This document shows positions 1 through 7,265 of a stretch of DNA of 64,000 bases, piece by piece. The stretch spans positions 205,983-269,982 of the forward strand of contig JAGTTS010000005.1 in NCBI GenBank assembly GCA_018223375.1. Reading direction: 5' to 3'. The stretch is from Clostridiaceae bacterium Marseille-Q3526. GTDB lineage: Bacteria; Bacillota; Clostridia; Lachnospirales; Lachnospiraceae. The translations under genes and the position numbers were made by a program. Numbering within the stretch: the first letter of the stretch is position 1; each line of letters begins with the position of its first letter. Under the pieces are notes generated by a model that was not told the origin of the DNA, did no database searches, and was given only the letters and a program-made list of their open reading frames with translations.

Positions 1-1
1 T

Positions 2-304
2 CCGGACGACAGGAAATTCCACATGGCCAAGCTGTACGGCCAGATCAACAGCGCTTACTGCGCGGGAACTGCTGTGAACCGCAGAGATGTAAAAGAAAAT
101 CAGATGTATTTTTACTGGAACCGGTATCTGGGAACCTCAGAATGGTATGAAAACCTTCAGGCCATGATAAAGGATACGGGAAAGGATCACAATTCCCTGA
201 TTCTTCAGGCAGGGGAGGATTTTCCAGACCGGTATAAACAGGAAGAGATAGAAACAGCCGAAAAACCGGCTGATCATACAGAAAAAGGAGAAGAATTGCG
301 ATGA
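2..304 (+). CDS. C-terminal part of an unrecognised protein (5' end outside window)
   Basis: The reading frame is open to the left edge of the window, so this is the 3' end of a gene that starts upstream; the first ATG in view (23) is probably internal. About 100 residues are visible. They are aromatic-rich (a YFYWNRY stretch) and end in a polar Glu/Lys-rich tail. I see no signal peptide, membrane segment or catalytic motif and do not recognise the family. Its TGA stop overlaps the ATG of the next gene (ATGA at 301-304), so the two are probably translationally coupled and co-transcribed. Function unknown. Confidence 0.6.
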   Translation, partial: PDDRKFHMAKLYGQINSAYCAGTAVNRRDVKENQMYFYWNRYLGTSEWYENLQAMIKDTGKDHNSLILQAGEDFPDRYKQEEIETAEKPADHTEKGEELR

Positions 305-1173
305 GATATGAAGGAATTGTTTACCGTCCGCCCAGCGAGGCAAGAAGCTTAATTGTACAGGTCACAATCGGCTGCGCCCACAATACCTGCACCTTCTGCA
401 ACATGTACAAGGCCAAGGATTTCCGTGTCAGAAGCATGGAGGAGATCATGGAGGATCTGAGGGAAGCCCACAACAGCTACGGAGCCTATGTCCAGAAGGT
501 ATTTCTGGCAGACGGAGACGCCCTGGTGCTTCAGACAGAGAAGCTTCTGGAAATTTTAAAGGCGGTGAGGGAGCTGTTCCCCAACTGCACCCGCGTGGCG
601 TCCTACGGAACGGCCCAGGATATTTTGAGAAAGAGCGAGGAGGAGCTTAAAAGCCTTCAGAAGGCGGGACTTGGAATCGTCTATGTGGGCGCAGAGTCGG
701 GGGATGATGAAATTCTTGCGTCTATCTGCAAGGGCGTGACGGCAGAGGAGTTAAAGGCGGCAGGACAGAAGTTAAAGCGCTGCGGCATCCAGACGTCGGT
801 GACTCTGATTTCCGGGCTTGGCGGACGGAGCAAGGTGGAGGAGCACGCCAGATCCTGCGCGGAGCTTATATCGGCCATGAATCCGGAGTACGCGTCCTTT
901 TTGACGCTTCGCCTTTATGAGGGAACTCCCATGTACGACGACGTGGTGACAGGACGGTTCGAGAGGATAACCGCAGACGAGATTGTGGATGAAATGAAAA
1001 TTTTCCTGGAACATGTGGATTCTCCTGGAACGGTGTTCCGCACAAACCACGCTTCCAACTACGTGGTTCTGGCAGGAAACCTGAATGAGGACATTCCGTC
1101 TATGCTGGCCCAGCTGGACGAGGCGAAAAAGACGCACCATTACAGAAGATTCCGGGAAACGGGAGACTTATAG
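301..1173 (+). CDS. Radical SAM protein
   Basis: A 290-residue protein. Near the N-terminus the motif GCAHNTCTFCNMY places three cysteines (C25, C30, C33) in a CX4CX2C pattern, which I read as the [4Fe-4S]/S-adenosylmethionine site of the radical SAM superfamily; the more usual spacing is CX3CX2C. A GAESGDDE-like segment in the middle is typical of the SAM-binding part of the TIM barrel. The sequence resembles small one-domain radical SAM proteins of clostridia in the broad COG1032 group. No extra cluster or B12 domain is visible and the substrate is unknown. It follows a partial gene with an ATGA overlap. Enzyme class is secure, reaction is not. Confidence 0.85.
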   Translation: MRYEGIVYRPPSEARSLIVQVTIGCAHNTCTFCNMYKAKDFRVRSMEEIMEDLREAHNSYGAYVQKVFLADGDALVLQTEKLLEILKAVRELFPNCTRVASYGTAQDILRKSEEELKSLQKAGLGIVYVGAESGDDEILASICKGVTAEELKAAGQKLKRCGIQTSVTLISGLGGRSKVEEHARSCAELISAMNPEYASFLTLRLYEGTPMYDDVVTGRFERITADEIVDEMKIFLEHVDSPGTVFRTNHASNYVVLAGNLNEDIPSMLAQLDEAKKTHHYRRFRETGDL

Positions 1174-1216
1174 AAATAATAGATTCGCGAGAAACAAGAA
1201 AAGAGAACGATAGAAG

Positions 1217-1280
1217 CATCAACGGCGCTGCAGGACGGCTTGGAAGACACAAAAGGCTGGATTGCAGCGCCCTTTTGATG
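1217..1280 (+). terminator. Inverted repeat, probable terminator after the radical SAM gene
   Basis: The arms CATCAACGGCGCTGCA (1217-1232) and TGCAGCGCCCTTTTGATG (1263-1280) pair around a GC-rich core of GCGCTGCA. CCTTTT lies inside the second arm, so termination could occur there. It sits in the 199-bp gap before the sigma factor gene. Moderate support because the U-run is short. Confidence 0.5.
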
Positions 1281-1372
1281 TAGGGCAGGATATGCGGTAA
1301 CAGATGCAGGGGAGGGGAATTCCTGCCCGTGTATGAAATTTCAAGAAATACAGAGGAAAGAACAAAAGGATC

Positions 1373-1927
1373 ATGATAATTCTTACTTCAATGCTCAAAG
1401 AACCAGGCGAACTGTCAAAATTTCAGGCCTTGTACGCGCTTTACAGCGGTTCCATGTATGCGGCGGCCTATAAGATATTGAATCAGGCGGAGGATGCGGA
1501 AGACGCAGTTCAGCTGTCCCTGATTAAGGTAATCAGAAATCTTGACCGGGTGACAGCGGAGGAGATGAGCGACATCAGAACGAAAAATTTTCTGATGACC
1601 ATTACCAGGAACACAGCGATTGATATGTACAGAAAGAGACAGAAGCAGCCGATTTCCAGCGAGGAAATCGAAATGGAGATTGCGCCGTTTGCGCCCAGCA
1701 CAGAGGAGATTTTCTTTGACCGGGTATCTGTGACGGATCTGGCGGCCGCCATCAGCCAGCTGGATCAGAAGTATAAAGATGTGCTGAGACTTTATTATAT
1801 TAATGAACTGTCGTCGAAGGAGATAGGAGAGCTTTTAAATCTCAGCCAGTTTACCGTCAATTCGCGGCTTCAAAGGGCCAGAGGGAAGCTTGGAAAGATT
1901 ATAAAGGAGAGGGAGGAAGGCGTGTGA
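1373..1927 (+). CDS. ECF-type RNA polymerase sigma factor
   Basis: A 184-residue sigma-70 family protein with only regions 2 and 4. Region 2 covers about residues 20-90 (acidic EDAEDAVQ helix, then the core-binding and -10 recognition part with TITRNTAIDMYRKR). Region 4 covers about 125-180 and holds the helix-turn-helix (YYINELSSKEIGELLNLSQFTVNSRLQRAR, split around the turn). Size and layout match ECF sigma factors. The next gene overlaps its stop and encodes a membrane protein that is probably the cognate anti-sigma factor. The ATG at 1373 has a poor AAAAGGA spacing; ATG 1391 lacks any Shine-Dalgarno, so 1373 is kept. Confidence 0.9.
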   Translation: MIILTSMLKEPGELSKFQALYALYSGSMYAAAYKILNQAEDAEDAVQLSLIKVIRNLDRVTAEEMSDIRTKNFLMTITRNTAIDMYRKRQKQPISSEEIEMEIAPFAPSTEEIFFDRVSVTDLAAAISQLDQKYKDVLRLYYINELSSKEIGELLNLSQFTVNSRLQRARGKLGKIIKEREEGV

Positions 1928-2685
1928 AGACAAGAGAAAAACGAGATAAGATGCTCCTGACGCTGGCCCTTTTAGAGCAGCTGGAACAGGACGAGGAGCT
2001 GAAGGAATTTGAAAGCTGTGAACGCCGGGAGAATAGGAAAGGAAATAAAGGCGCGCAGAGCGGCACAGCTCATGTGTTTTCCAGACAGCATGAGGAGAGG
2101 ATGGAACAGCTCTTTAAAATGGCCGCCCTGCAGGAAAAGAAGAAAAAACGCCGCCGCCGGATGAGGAAGGCGGCCGCAGGCCTGGCAGCCTGCCTCGCTG
2201 TCAGCGTGTATATGGGCTTTACCTCCTCGGCCTTCCGCACTCCTGTGCTGAACTTTTTCACGGAGGTGCGGGAGACCTACAGCGAGCTTCTGGTAGAGAA
2301 AGACGACAGGAAGGGCGTGACAGAACACTTTCAGGAGTATGAGCCGGAGTATACGGTGAAGGGGTTTTATGTCTCTTTAGTAAAAGAGAAGGAGGGAGAA
2401 TTTGTTATATCATATGTGGCAGAAGAGGGACAGTGGTACGATTTTTACTACTACAAGGAGCCGTACAATTCTCAGGTGGATACGGAAGATCTGGTAGAGA
2501 CAGAGGTGGAGATCAATGGGAGACAGGGGATGCTGTATCAGAAGGAAGATTACAGCCAGACGGTGGTTCGAAGCACAGCCGGCCAGTTCGGAGTGGTGGG
2601 AAATATTTCCGCTCTGGAGGAGGAAAAAGTGCTGGAAAGCGTGAAGATTCAAGCGATCGAATTAAAAAATAAAAATTTTTATTAA
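1924..2685 (+). CDS. Membrane anti-sigma-like protein with DUF4367-type C-terminus
   Basis: Starts at GTG 1924 inside the stop of the sigma gene (GTGA), behind a GGAGG; the coupling argues for a stoichiometric partner. The 253-residue protein has a charged cytoplasmic N-terminal region (about 1-80, with a KKKKRRRRMRK stop-transfer cluster), one membrane segment (about 82-100) and an extracytoplasmic domain. The last 90 residues (Tyr-rich, with an EINGRQGMLYQKED core and a terminal ISALEEEKVLESVK helix) resemble DUF4367 domains found in clostridial anti-sigma factors. Inference: it holds the ECF factor at the membrane until an envelope signal arrives. No ZAS zinc motif is seen. Confidence 0.75.
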   Translation: MKTREKRDKMLLTLALLEQLEQDEELKEFESCERRENRKGNKGAQSGTAHVFSRQHEERMEQLFKMAALQEKKKKRRRRMRKAAAGLAACLAVSVYMGFTSSAFRTPVLNFFTEVRETYSELLVEKDDRKGVTEHFQEYEPEYTVKGFYVSLVKEKEGEFVISYVAEEGQWYDFYYYKEPYNSQVDTEDLVETEVEINGRQGMLYQKEDYSQTVVRSTAGQFGVVGNISALEEEKVLESVKIQAIELKNKNFY

Positions 2686-2748
2686 AAGCTGCACTATAGG
2701 GGAGATTTCCATCGTGTTATATATAAAAAGAAAGATGGAGGTATTACC

Positions 2749-3183
2749 ATGAAACACAAAAAAACAGCAGCACAGTTACTTTTAGTGATCGCAGCCATTC
2801 TGAGTATGACGATGACTGCCTTTGCAGGACCGCAGAAGCGGGTGGATCCCAGATGGTCCTATTTCACAACCGTTGTAGGCGATTTGGATATCAGCAGCAG
2901 CGGAAAAGCGACTGCTATGGCTACCGTTTCTGCTAACAGAAATAAGGTAGACTCAGTGAAGGTTACATGCAACCTTCAGAGACTGGAGGGAAGCACCTGG
3001 AAGACAATCAAATCCTGGTCGGAGGAGTCAGAAGCAGGAGCACCACATATTGTGATGATGGAGAAAACCTACTATGTAGTAGAAGGCTACAGCTACAGAA
3101 TCCAGGTACATTCTAAGGCCTACATGGACGGCGCTCTGAAGGAGAGCATTACCAGCACCTTCGACTACGGCTACTTCCACTAG
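2749..3183 (+). CDS. Small secreted protein of unknown function
   Basis: A 144-residue protein with a clear signal peptide (KHKK, a hydrophobic core, then cleavage after AFA near residue 26). The mature part is about 118 residues, rich in beta-prone Ser/Thr/Val segments, with no cysteine pair except one Cys. It resembles short secreted proteins of Lachnospiraceae (possibly the DUF6147 group, from memory). It has its own Shine-Dalgarno (GATGGAGG) and a strong terminator, and lies just behind the sigma/anti-sigma pair, so it is a good candidate target of that sigma factor. Function unknown. Confidence 0.7.
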   Translation: MKHKKTAAQLLLVIAAILSMTMTAFAGPQKRVDPRWSYFTTVVGDLDISSSGKATAMATVSANRNKVDSVKVTCNLQRLEGSTWKTIKSWSEESEAGAPHIVMMEKTYYVVEGYSYRIQVHSKAYMDGALKESITSTFDYGYFH

Positions 3184-3251
3184 ACCTTTTCAGTCTGCTG
3201 AGAGGCAGATATTCTGTAAAAGAGACAGGAAATCCAAGAAAAATGAAAATG

Positions 3252-3298
3252 AACGCCAGCCCCCCGCCGCATGTGAACTGCGGCGGGGGGCTGGCGTT
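3252..3298. terminator. Strong bidirectional terminator
   Basis: A perfect 20-bp stem (3252-3271 with 3279-3298), GC-rich with six consecutive C:G pairs, and a 7-nt loop. A-rich sequence precedes it and TTTC/TTTTC follows on the plus strand. It separates two convergent genes and can serve both. Confidence 0.9.
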
Positions 3299-3309
3299 TC
3301 AAGGTTTTC

Positions 3310-4260
3310 TTACCGTACCTTCCCCCTCTGCACCCTCTCATAGTAAAAAATATACTGCTGCATGACGCCTGCATAGCCCTGATACATGCCGAAATAATCA
3401 TGGATGATTTCACTGTAAAGGCGGCTTTTGGGAAGGGCGTCGTATTTTTTCTTCTTTTTTCTGTAGTATTCCTGCATTAAAATCTGTTCGATCCAGGTAT
3501 CTACCGGGAAGGCCTCAATGTGGTGGAGGCCGAACAGGCAGATACAGTTGGCCACCTTTTCCCCGATGCCATAGAAACTCTTGAGATATGCCATGGCCTC
3601 CTCATAGCCCATGGTTTTGAGGGCGTCCAGGTTCAGCCTTCCCCCCGCCGCATCCTGACAGAGGCGGACAATGTATTTAGCCCGGTAGCCAAGCTTTAAG
3701 GCGCGAAGCGTTTCCTCGGAGACTTCGGCCAGCTGGCTGGGGGTGGGGAAGCTGTGCCATGTGATTTCTTTTTCCTGACTGCCACGCAGGACGGCACTCC
3801 TGTGCTCTGTGCCGAACTGGCGGCTCAGCGCCTCCACAGCTTCCCTGATTTTGGGAATGGTTTTCTGCTGTGAGATAACGAAGGTCAGAATCATTTCCCA
3901 GGGATCCTGATTTAAAATCCGAATGCCGCTTCCGGCCTGGGCGGCATGCTGCAGGTAGGAATCACGTTTCCTGACAGAGTTTATGTAGGCTTCGTAATCC
4001 TGATCCAGATCAAAATACCGTTCCCAGAAGGAAAGCTCCTCCTTTTTGCAGTAAAAGGCAAAGGTTTTTGCCTCGAAGCGCGTCTCATCTGTCTGCTTCC
4101 AGTCACACTCCAGCTGCGCGATTTCCAGATAGTGCTCCTGGCTGATCACAGAGAAGCGTCCCGGCATATCGGAGAGTTCCGTCATTCGGAAGCACTGGCC
4201 GGAGTCTGCGATCTGGCGCAGATCCATGCAGGTAAATGATTTTAAGATTGGTTTTATCAT
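3310..4260 (-). CDS. OGG1-type 8-oxoguanine DNA glycosylase/AP lyase
   Basis: A 316-residue base-excision repair enzyme. The N-terminal domain has the SGQCFRM motif of OGG1/AlkA-type proteins (residues 20-26). The helix-hairpin-helix domain has ILTFVISQQ (about 124-132), and the hairpin GIGEKVANCICLFG (231-244) is followed by FPVDTW. K235 and D254 align with the catalytic lysine and aspartate of OGG1 (K249 and D268 in the human enzyme). Length agrees with clostridial OGG proteins. It would excise 8-oxoG opposite C and nick the strand. It is transcribed alone from a consensus promoter at 4380-4408, but a terminator-like hairpin lies between promoter and start codon. Confidence 0.9.
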   Translation of the reverse strand: MIKPILKSFTCMDLRQIADSGQCFRMTELSDMPGRFSVISQEHYLEIAQLECDWKQTDETRFEAKTFAFYCKKEELSFWERYFDLDQDYEAYINSVRKRDSYLQHAAQAGSGIRILNQDPWEMILTFVISQQKTIPKIREAVEALSRQFGTEHRSAVLRGSQEKEITWHSFPTPSQLAEVSEETLRALKLGYRAKYIVRLCQDAAGGRLNLDALKTMGYEEAMAYLKSFYGIGEKVANCICLFGLHHIEAFPVDTWIEQILMQEYYRKKKKKYDALPKSRLYSEIIHDYFGMYQGYAGVMQQYIFYYERVQRGKVR

Positions 4261-4330
4261 AGGCAGATTTCCTCGTTTATCGCAGTAATTATAAAGATGC
4301 GGACAGTCTCTCCTGGCTGCCCGGAAAAAG

Positions 4331-4360
4331 AAAGCCGCCTTGCCCGGGCAAGACGGCTTT
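4331..4360 (-). terminator. Minus-strand terminator hairpin between tetR and the glycosylase gene
   Basis: Two 14-nt arms (4331-4344 and 4347-4360) with one mismatch. Read on the minus strand, the stem is followed by CTTTTT. It can end the tetR transcript, but it also lies downstream of the promoter at 4380-4408, so it would be part of the glycosylase leader. Confidence 0.75.
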
Positions 4361-4363
4361 GAG

Positions 4364-4408
4364 CATTTGTCTTACAGTTACTATACAAGACAAATGAAAC
4401 AATGTCAA
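4364..4408 (-). promoter_or_regulatory. Consensus promoter with a 10-bp inverted repeat around the -10
   Basis: On the minus strand, TTGACA (4403-4408) is followed after 17 bp by TATAGT (4380-4385). A perfect inverted repeat, CATTTGTCTT (4364-4373) and AAGACAAATG (4387-4396), brackets the -10 with 13 bp between the arms. This is the usual position for a repressor operator. The regulator is unknown; the nearby TetR protein is one candidate. Confidence 0.7.
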
Positions 4409-4501
4409 TTTTCATAGGAGAACATACTTTTTATAACTTTTTATCCTAATTATGGTTCCTCCTTAGTGCAGATTTATTTTATGAAACAGCATCAACTTCC
4501 G

Positions 4502-5122
4502 CTATTCTGAGACAGAGTGGTCAATGATGCCGAACAGCAGAATATTCAGCGCCTTCCGGCACTGATTTTCGTGAAGCTCAAATTCCGATCCCTGCAGATC
4601 AGCGGCAGAATACCGGGCGTTGATGAAATCCTGAAACTGGCGGAATATTTCAATAATTTCTTCTTTCGTATGATCCTTCCGCAGCGGAAGCTGGGCCAGG
4701 ATCTGCTCTAAAATCCCGATATTTAAGGCGTCAAACTCCCTTCTGCAGTTCTGGATCTCCGCGCTCAGGTGCTCCGGCGGCGAAACGATGGCTTCGCAGA
4801 AGAGTCTCTGGTATATGGGATGGGAGGCAAAAAAGGCCATTCTGCATGTAAAATACTGCTCCAGGCGTTCCCTGGCCGTTCCCTCCCCCTGCTGCATTCT
4901 CTCCGAGATATATGCGGTGAGGAGAGAAAAGCACTCCTTCACGCAGGCTAAAAACAGCTCGTCCTTTGTCTTAAAATAGTGGTAGATAATGCCCTTGGAA
5001 ATCCCCTGGGCGGAGCAGATATTATTGACGGAGCTGGCCCCGTAGCTCTGCCCGGAAAACTCTGCCAGGGCGCTGTCCATAATGCGTCGTCTCATCTGCT
5101 GATTTTTTTCTTCTCGTTTCAT
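4502..5122 (-). CDS. TetR/AcrR-family transcriptional regulator
   Basis: A 206-residue protein. The N-terminal 50 residues form the TetR helix-turn-helix (SSVNNICSAQGISKGIIYHYF, the last part being the recognition helix and the hallmark Y-H-Y-F). The C-terminal two thirds are helical and would bind ligand and dimerise. The gene runs divergently from the zinc-ribbon gene at 5300 and has its own promoter at 5204-5232. A terminator follows at 4331-4360. Ligand and targets are unknown; autoregulation and control of the divergent gene are inferences from layout. Confidence 0.9.
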   Translation of the reverse strand: MKREEKNQQMRRRIMDSALAEFSGQSYGASSVNNICSAQGISKGIIYHYFKTKDELFLACVKECFSLLTAYISERMQQGEGTARERLEQYFTCRMAFFASHPIYQRLFCEAIVSPPEHLSAEIQNCRREFDALNIGILEQILAQLPLRKDHTKEEIIEIFRQFQDFINARYSAADLQGSEFELHENQCRKALNILLFGIIDHSVSE

Positions 5123-5203
5123 ATATTACCTCAGCGGTTCTTCTTATTTGCTTCTGCGGCCGTCAGCCCTGCTTTCAGGCGAAGCTGCGGCCTTTCAGCC
5201 ACG

Positions 5204-5232
5204 ATCATAGCATATTTAGACTATTCGGTCAA
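5204..5232 (-). promoter_or_regulatory. Promoter of the tetR gene
   Basis: Minus-strand TTGACC (rc of 5227-5232), 17-bp spacer, TATGAT (rc of 5204-5209). The spacer contains an imperfect GAC-N6-GTC dyad that could be the autoregulatory operator. No experimental support. Confidence 0.6.
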
Positions 5233-5246
5233 TATTGCCAAAGCAG

Positions 5247-5275
5247 TTGCGAAAACGCCGGCGATTTTGTATACT
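5247..5275 (+). promoter_or_regulatory. Promoter of the zinc-ribbon gene
   Basis: TTGCGA (5247-5252), 17-bp spacer, TATACT (5270-5275), 25 bp before the ATG at 5300. It starts 15 bp from the tetR promoter, so one bound regulator could affect both. Confidence 0.6.
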
Positions 5276-5299
5276 GAGTTCAGAAAAGAGGAACAGCCT

Positions 5300-5677
5300 A
5301 TGATTTTTATTGGAGGAATCAGCTCCGCCGTGAAGCAGCTGGAATATTTGAAAACTGTGATCTGCAGCGTCTGCGGCGGCTATGGAAGATACCAGGTCTT
5401 CATGACCTACACGTATTTCAGTTTCTTTTTCATCCCGCTGTTTAAATGGAACAGGAAATTTTATGTAAAAATGACCTGCTGCGGCTCTGTGTATGAGCTG
5501 AACCGCGAGACAGGGATGAAAATTTTGAGGGGACAGGCCGCAGATATCGGAGAGAGCGCTCTGTCTCTCGTGCAGAGAGGAGCGGGAAATCTGGCCGGGG
5601 AGGGAAGCTGCCCGGACTGCGGCTGCAGGCTCTCAGAGGATTTTTCCTACTGCCCCCAGTGCGGAAGAAAACTATAA
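5300..5677 (+). CDS. Zinc-ribbon protein
   Basis: The frame is open far upstream over tetR, but ATG 5300 has a Shine-Dalgarno (AAGAGGAA) and a promoter just before it, giving 125 residues. A first ribbon-like half has CSVCGG near residue 20 and a CC pair after a hydrophobic YFSFFFIPLF segment, as in the zinc-ribbon_15 family. A second, canonical zinc ribbon closes the protein (CPDCGCRL and CPQCGRKL). It is probably a small metal-stabilised adaptor; no catalytic residues are visible. It sits before the thioesterase operon with a 48-bp gap. Confidence 0.75.
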   Translation: MIFIGGISSAVKQLEYLKTVICSVCGGYGRYQVFMTYTYFSFFFIPLFKWNRKFYVKMTCCGSVYELNRETGMKILRGQAADIGESALSLVQRGAGNLAGEGSCPDCGCRLSEDFSYCPQCGRKL

Positions 5678-5725
5678 AATATTTTTTATTTATAGATGCA
5701 AAATTTCAGAAAAGAGGTAAAACAT

Positions 5726-6127
5726 ATGTTAGAAGCAGGAATCAAGGGAAGAGAAGAAGTAATGGTAACAGAGGCAAATTCAGCAGCCGCAATGGGAAGC
5801 GGCCTGCTTCCTGTATTTGCCACTCCGGCTATGGTGGCTCTGATGGAGCAGACCTCCTGGAAGAGCGTGGCTCCGTACCTGAACGAGGGCGAGGGAACTG
5901 TAGGAACCAGCTTAAATATCTCCCACAGCGCGGCGACTCCACTGGGCATGAAGGTGTGGTGCGAGAGCGAGCTGACAGAGGTGGACAGAAGACGCCTGGT
6001 GTTCCACGTAACCTGTTATGATGAAGCCGGAGTGATCGGTGAGGGAACCCACGAGCGGTTTATCATTGGAAACGAGAAGTTTTTAGCCAAGGCAGAGCAG
6101 AAAAAGAACGCTTCTAAAGGAGAATAA
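5726..6127 (+). CDS. Hotdog-fold thioesterase (FlK-like)
   Basis: Start at ATG 5726 with AGAGGT 7 nt upstream is preferred to ATG 5696; this gives 133 residues. The sequence has the layout of fluoroacetyl-CoA thioesterase FlK and relatives: T33 and E41 in FATPAMVALME, and H67 in ISHSAATPLG, matching the Thr/Glu/His triad of that family. It should hydrolyse a small acyl-CoA; the substrate is not predictable and fluoroacetate use is not implied. It leads a run of closely spaced genes (MBL hydrolase, glyoxalase, dihydroorotase, HAD phosphatase) and is probably co-transcribed with them. Confidence 0.85.
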   Translation: MLEAGIKGREEVMVTEANSAAAMGSGLLPVFATPAMVALMEQTSWKSVAPYLNEGEGTVGTSLNISHSAATPLGMKVWCESELTEVDRRRLVFHVTCYDEAGVIGEGTHERFIIGNEKFLAKAEQKKNASKGE

Positions 6128-6169
6128 TCAGGCTGCGGGAAACAATTCAGATAAAGGCAGAGAAAAGAT

Positions 6170-6874
6170 ATGAAGGTTACTTATATTCACCACAGCGCGG
6201 TTTCCGTGGAGACGGAACACAGCATTCTGCTGTTTGACTATTTTAAGGGAGAGCTGCCGGACTTTGATCCGAGAAAGCCGCTGTTCGTATTTGCCAGCCA
6301 TTTTCACGAGGATCACTACAGTCCTGTGATTTTTGAGCGGTTCCGGGAGAGAGAAGGCGTTTCCTACATTCTGTCAGACGACATTAAGGGGAGAAGGATC
6401 CCCAAGGAGGCTCTGCCCCTGATTCATTTCGTGAAGCCGGGACAGACGCTGGAGCTTGGAGAAGTGAAAATCCAGACCTACAAGTCTACGGACGAGGGCT
6501 GCGCCTTCTGGGTCAGCCTGGAAGGCCTGGAACTCTACCACGCGGGAGATTTGAACAACTGGTGGTGGGAGGGCGAGGACAAGGCCTGGAACCACAATAT
6601 GGCCGCCAATTACAGGCGGGAGGTGGAAAAAATCGCCGCAGACCACCCGGAGGGAGCGGACGCGGCTTTTATCCCCCTGGATCCCAGACAGGAACAGTGG
6701 TTTTATCTGGGAATGGACGACTTCCTTAAAAAGGTGGAGGCGAAGGCAGTATTCCCCATCCATTTCTGGGGAGACTTCGGCGTTTCCGGCCGGATGAAAG
6801 CCCTTCCCTGCAGCGGCCCCTACAGAGACCGCATTATGGAAATTCAAAGAGAAGGAGAGGAGTTTGAGCTATGA
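6170..6874 (+). CDS. MBL-fold metal-dependent hydrolase
   Basis: A 234-residue metallo-beta-lactamase fold protein. The metal motif SHFHEDH is at residues 43-49, a further ligand is in YHAGDLN (about 126), and a late histidine is in FPIHFWGD. It resembles the UlaG/YtkL-like L-ascorbate-6-phosphate lactonase branch in size, but the exact reaction cannot be assigned. The stop overlaps the start of the glyoxalase gene (ATGA, 6871-6874), so the two are translationally coupled; a role in handling a reactive metabolite together with the thioesterase and glyoxalase is an inference. Confidence 0.85.
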   Translation: MKVTYIHHSAVSVETEHSILLFDYFKGELPDFDPRKPLFVFASHFHEDHYSPVIFERFREREGVSYILSDDIKGRRIPKEALPLIHFVKPGQTLELGEVKIQTYKSTDEGCAFWVSLEGLELYHAGDLNNWWWEGEDKAWNHNMAANYRREVEKIAADHPEGADAAFIPLDPRQEQWFYLGMDDFLKKVEAKAVFPIHFWGDFGVSGRMKALPCSGPYRDRIMEIQREGEEFEL

Positions 6875-7248
6875 CATTTACATTTGCCCACAACAATTTC
6901 AACGTAATCGATCTGGAGAAATCCTTAAAGTTCTATGAGGAAGCTCTGGGACTGAAGGAGGTGCGCAGAAAAGAGGCCGCAGACGGCAGCTTTATCCTGG
7001 TTTATCTGGGAGACGGCGAGACTCCCCATCAGCTGGAGCTGACATGGTTAAGAGACTGGGAGAAGGACAGCTACAATCTGGGCGACAACGAGTTCCATCT
7101 GGCTTTCGAGGTGGACGACATGGAGGCGGCTCACAAGAAGCATGAGGAGATGGGCTGCATCTGCTATGAGAATCCTTCCATGGGCATCTACTTTATCGCA
7201 GATCCGGACAATTACTGGCTGGAAGTCGTTCCTAAAAAGATGAAATAA
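6871..7248 (+). CDS. Glyoxalase I-like VOC protein (lactoylglutathione lyase family)
   Basis: A 125-residue two-module VOC protein. H7, E56, H76 and E118 fall where E. coli GlxI has its metal ligands (H5, E56, H74, E122), so a functional Ni/Co-type glyoxalase I is likely. The reaction would be isomerisation of the methylglyoxal-thiol hemithioacetal. Clostridia often lack glutathione, so the thiol cofactor is open. The gene overlaps the MBL hydrolase gene by 4 nt, and the MBL protein could act as the paired thioester hydrolase (glyoxalase II-like); this pairing is inference. Confidence 0.85.
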   Translation: MTFTFAHNNFNVIDLEKSLKFYEEALGLKEVRRKEAADGSFILVYLGDGETPHQLELTWLRDWEKDSYNLGDNEFHLAFEVDDMEAAHKKHEEMGCICYENPSMGIYFIADPDNYWLEVVPKKMK

Positions 7249-7265
7249 TACAGGTGGAAAAAGCG

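Noticed and set aside
4979..5299. Long N-terminal extension of the zinc-ribbon gene across tetR
   Set aside because: It would cover the promoters of both genes and the tetR coding sequence; ATG 5300 has a ribosome site.
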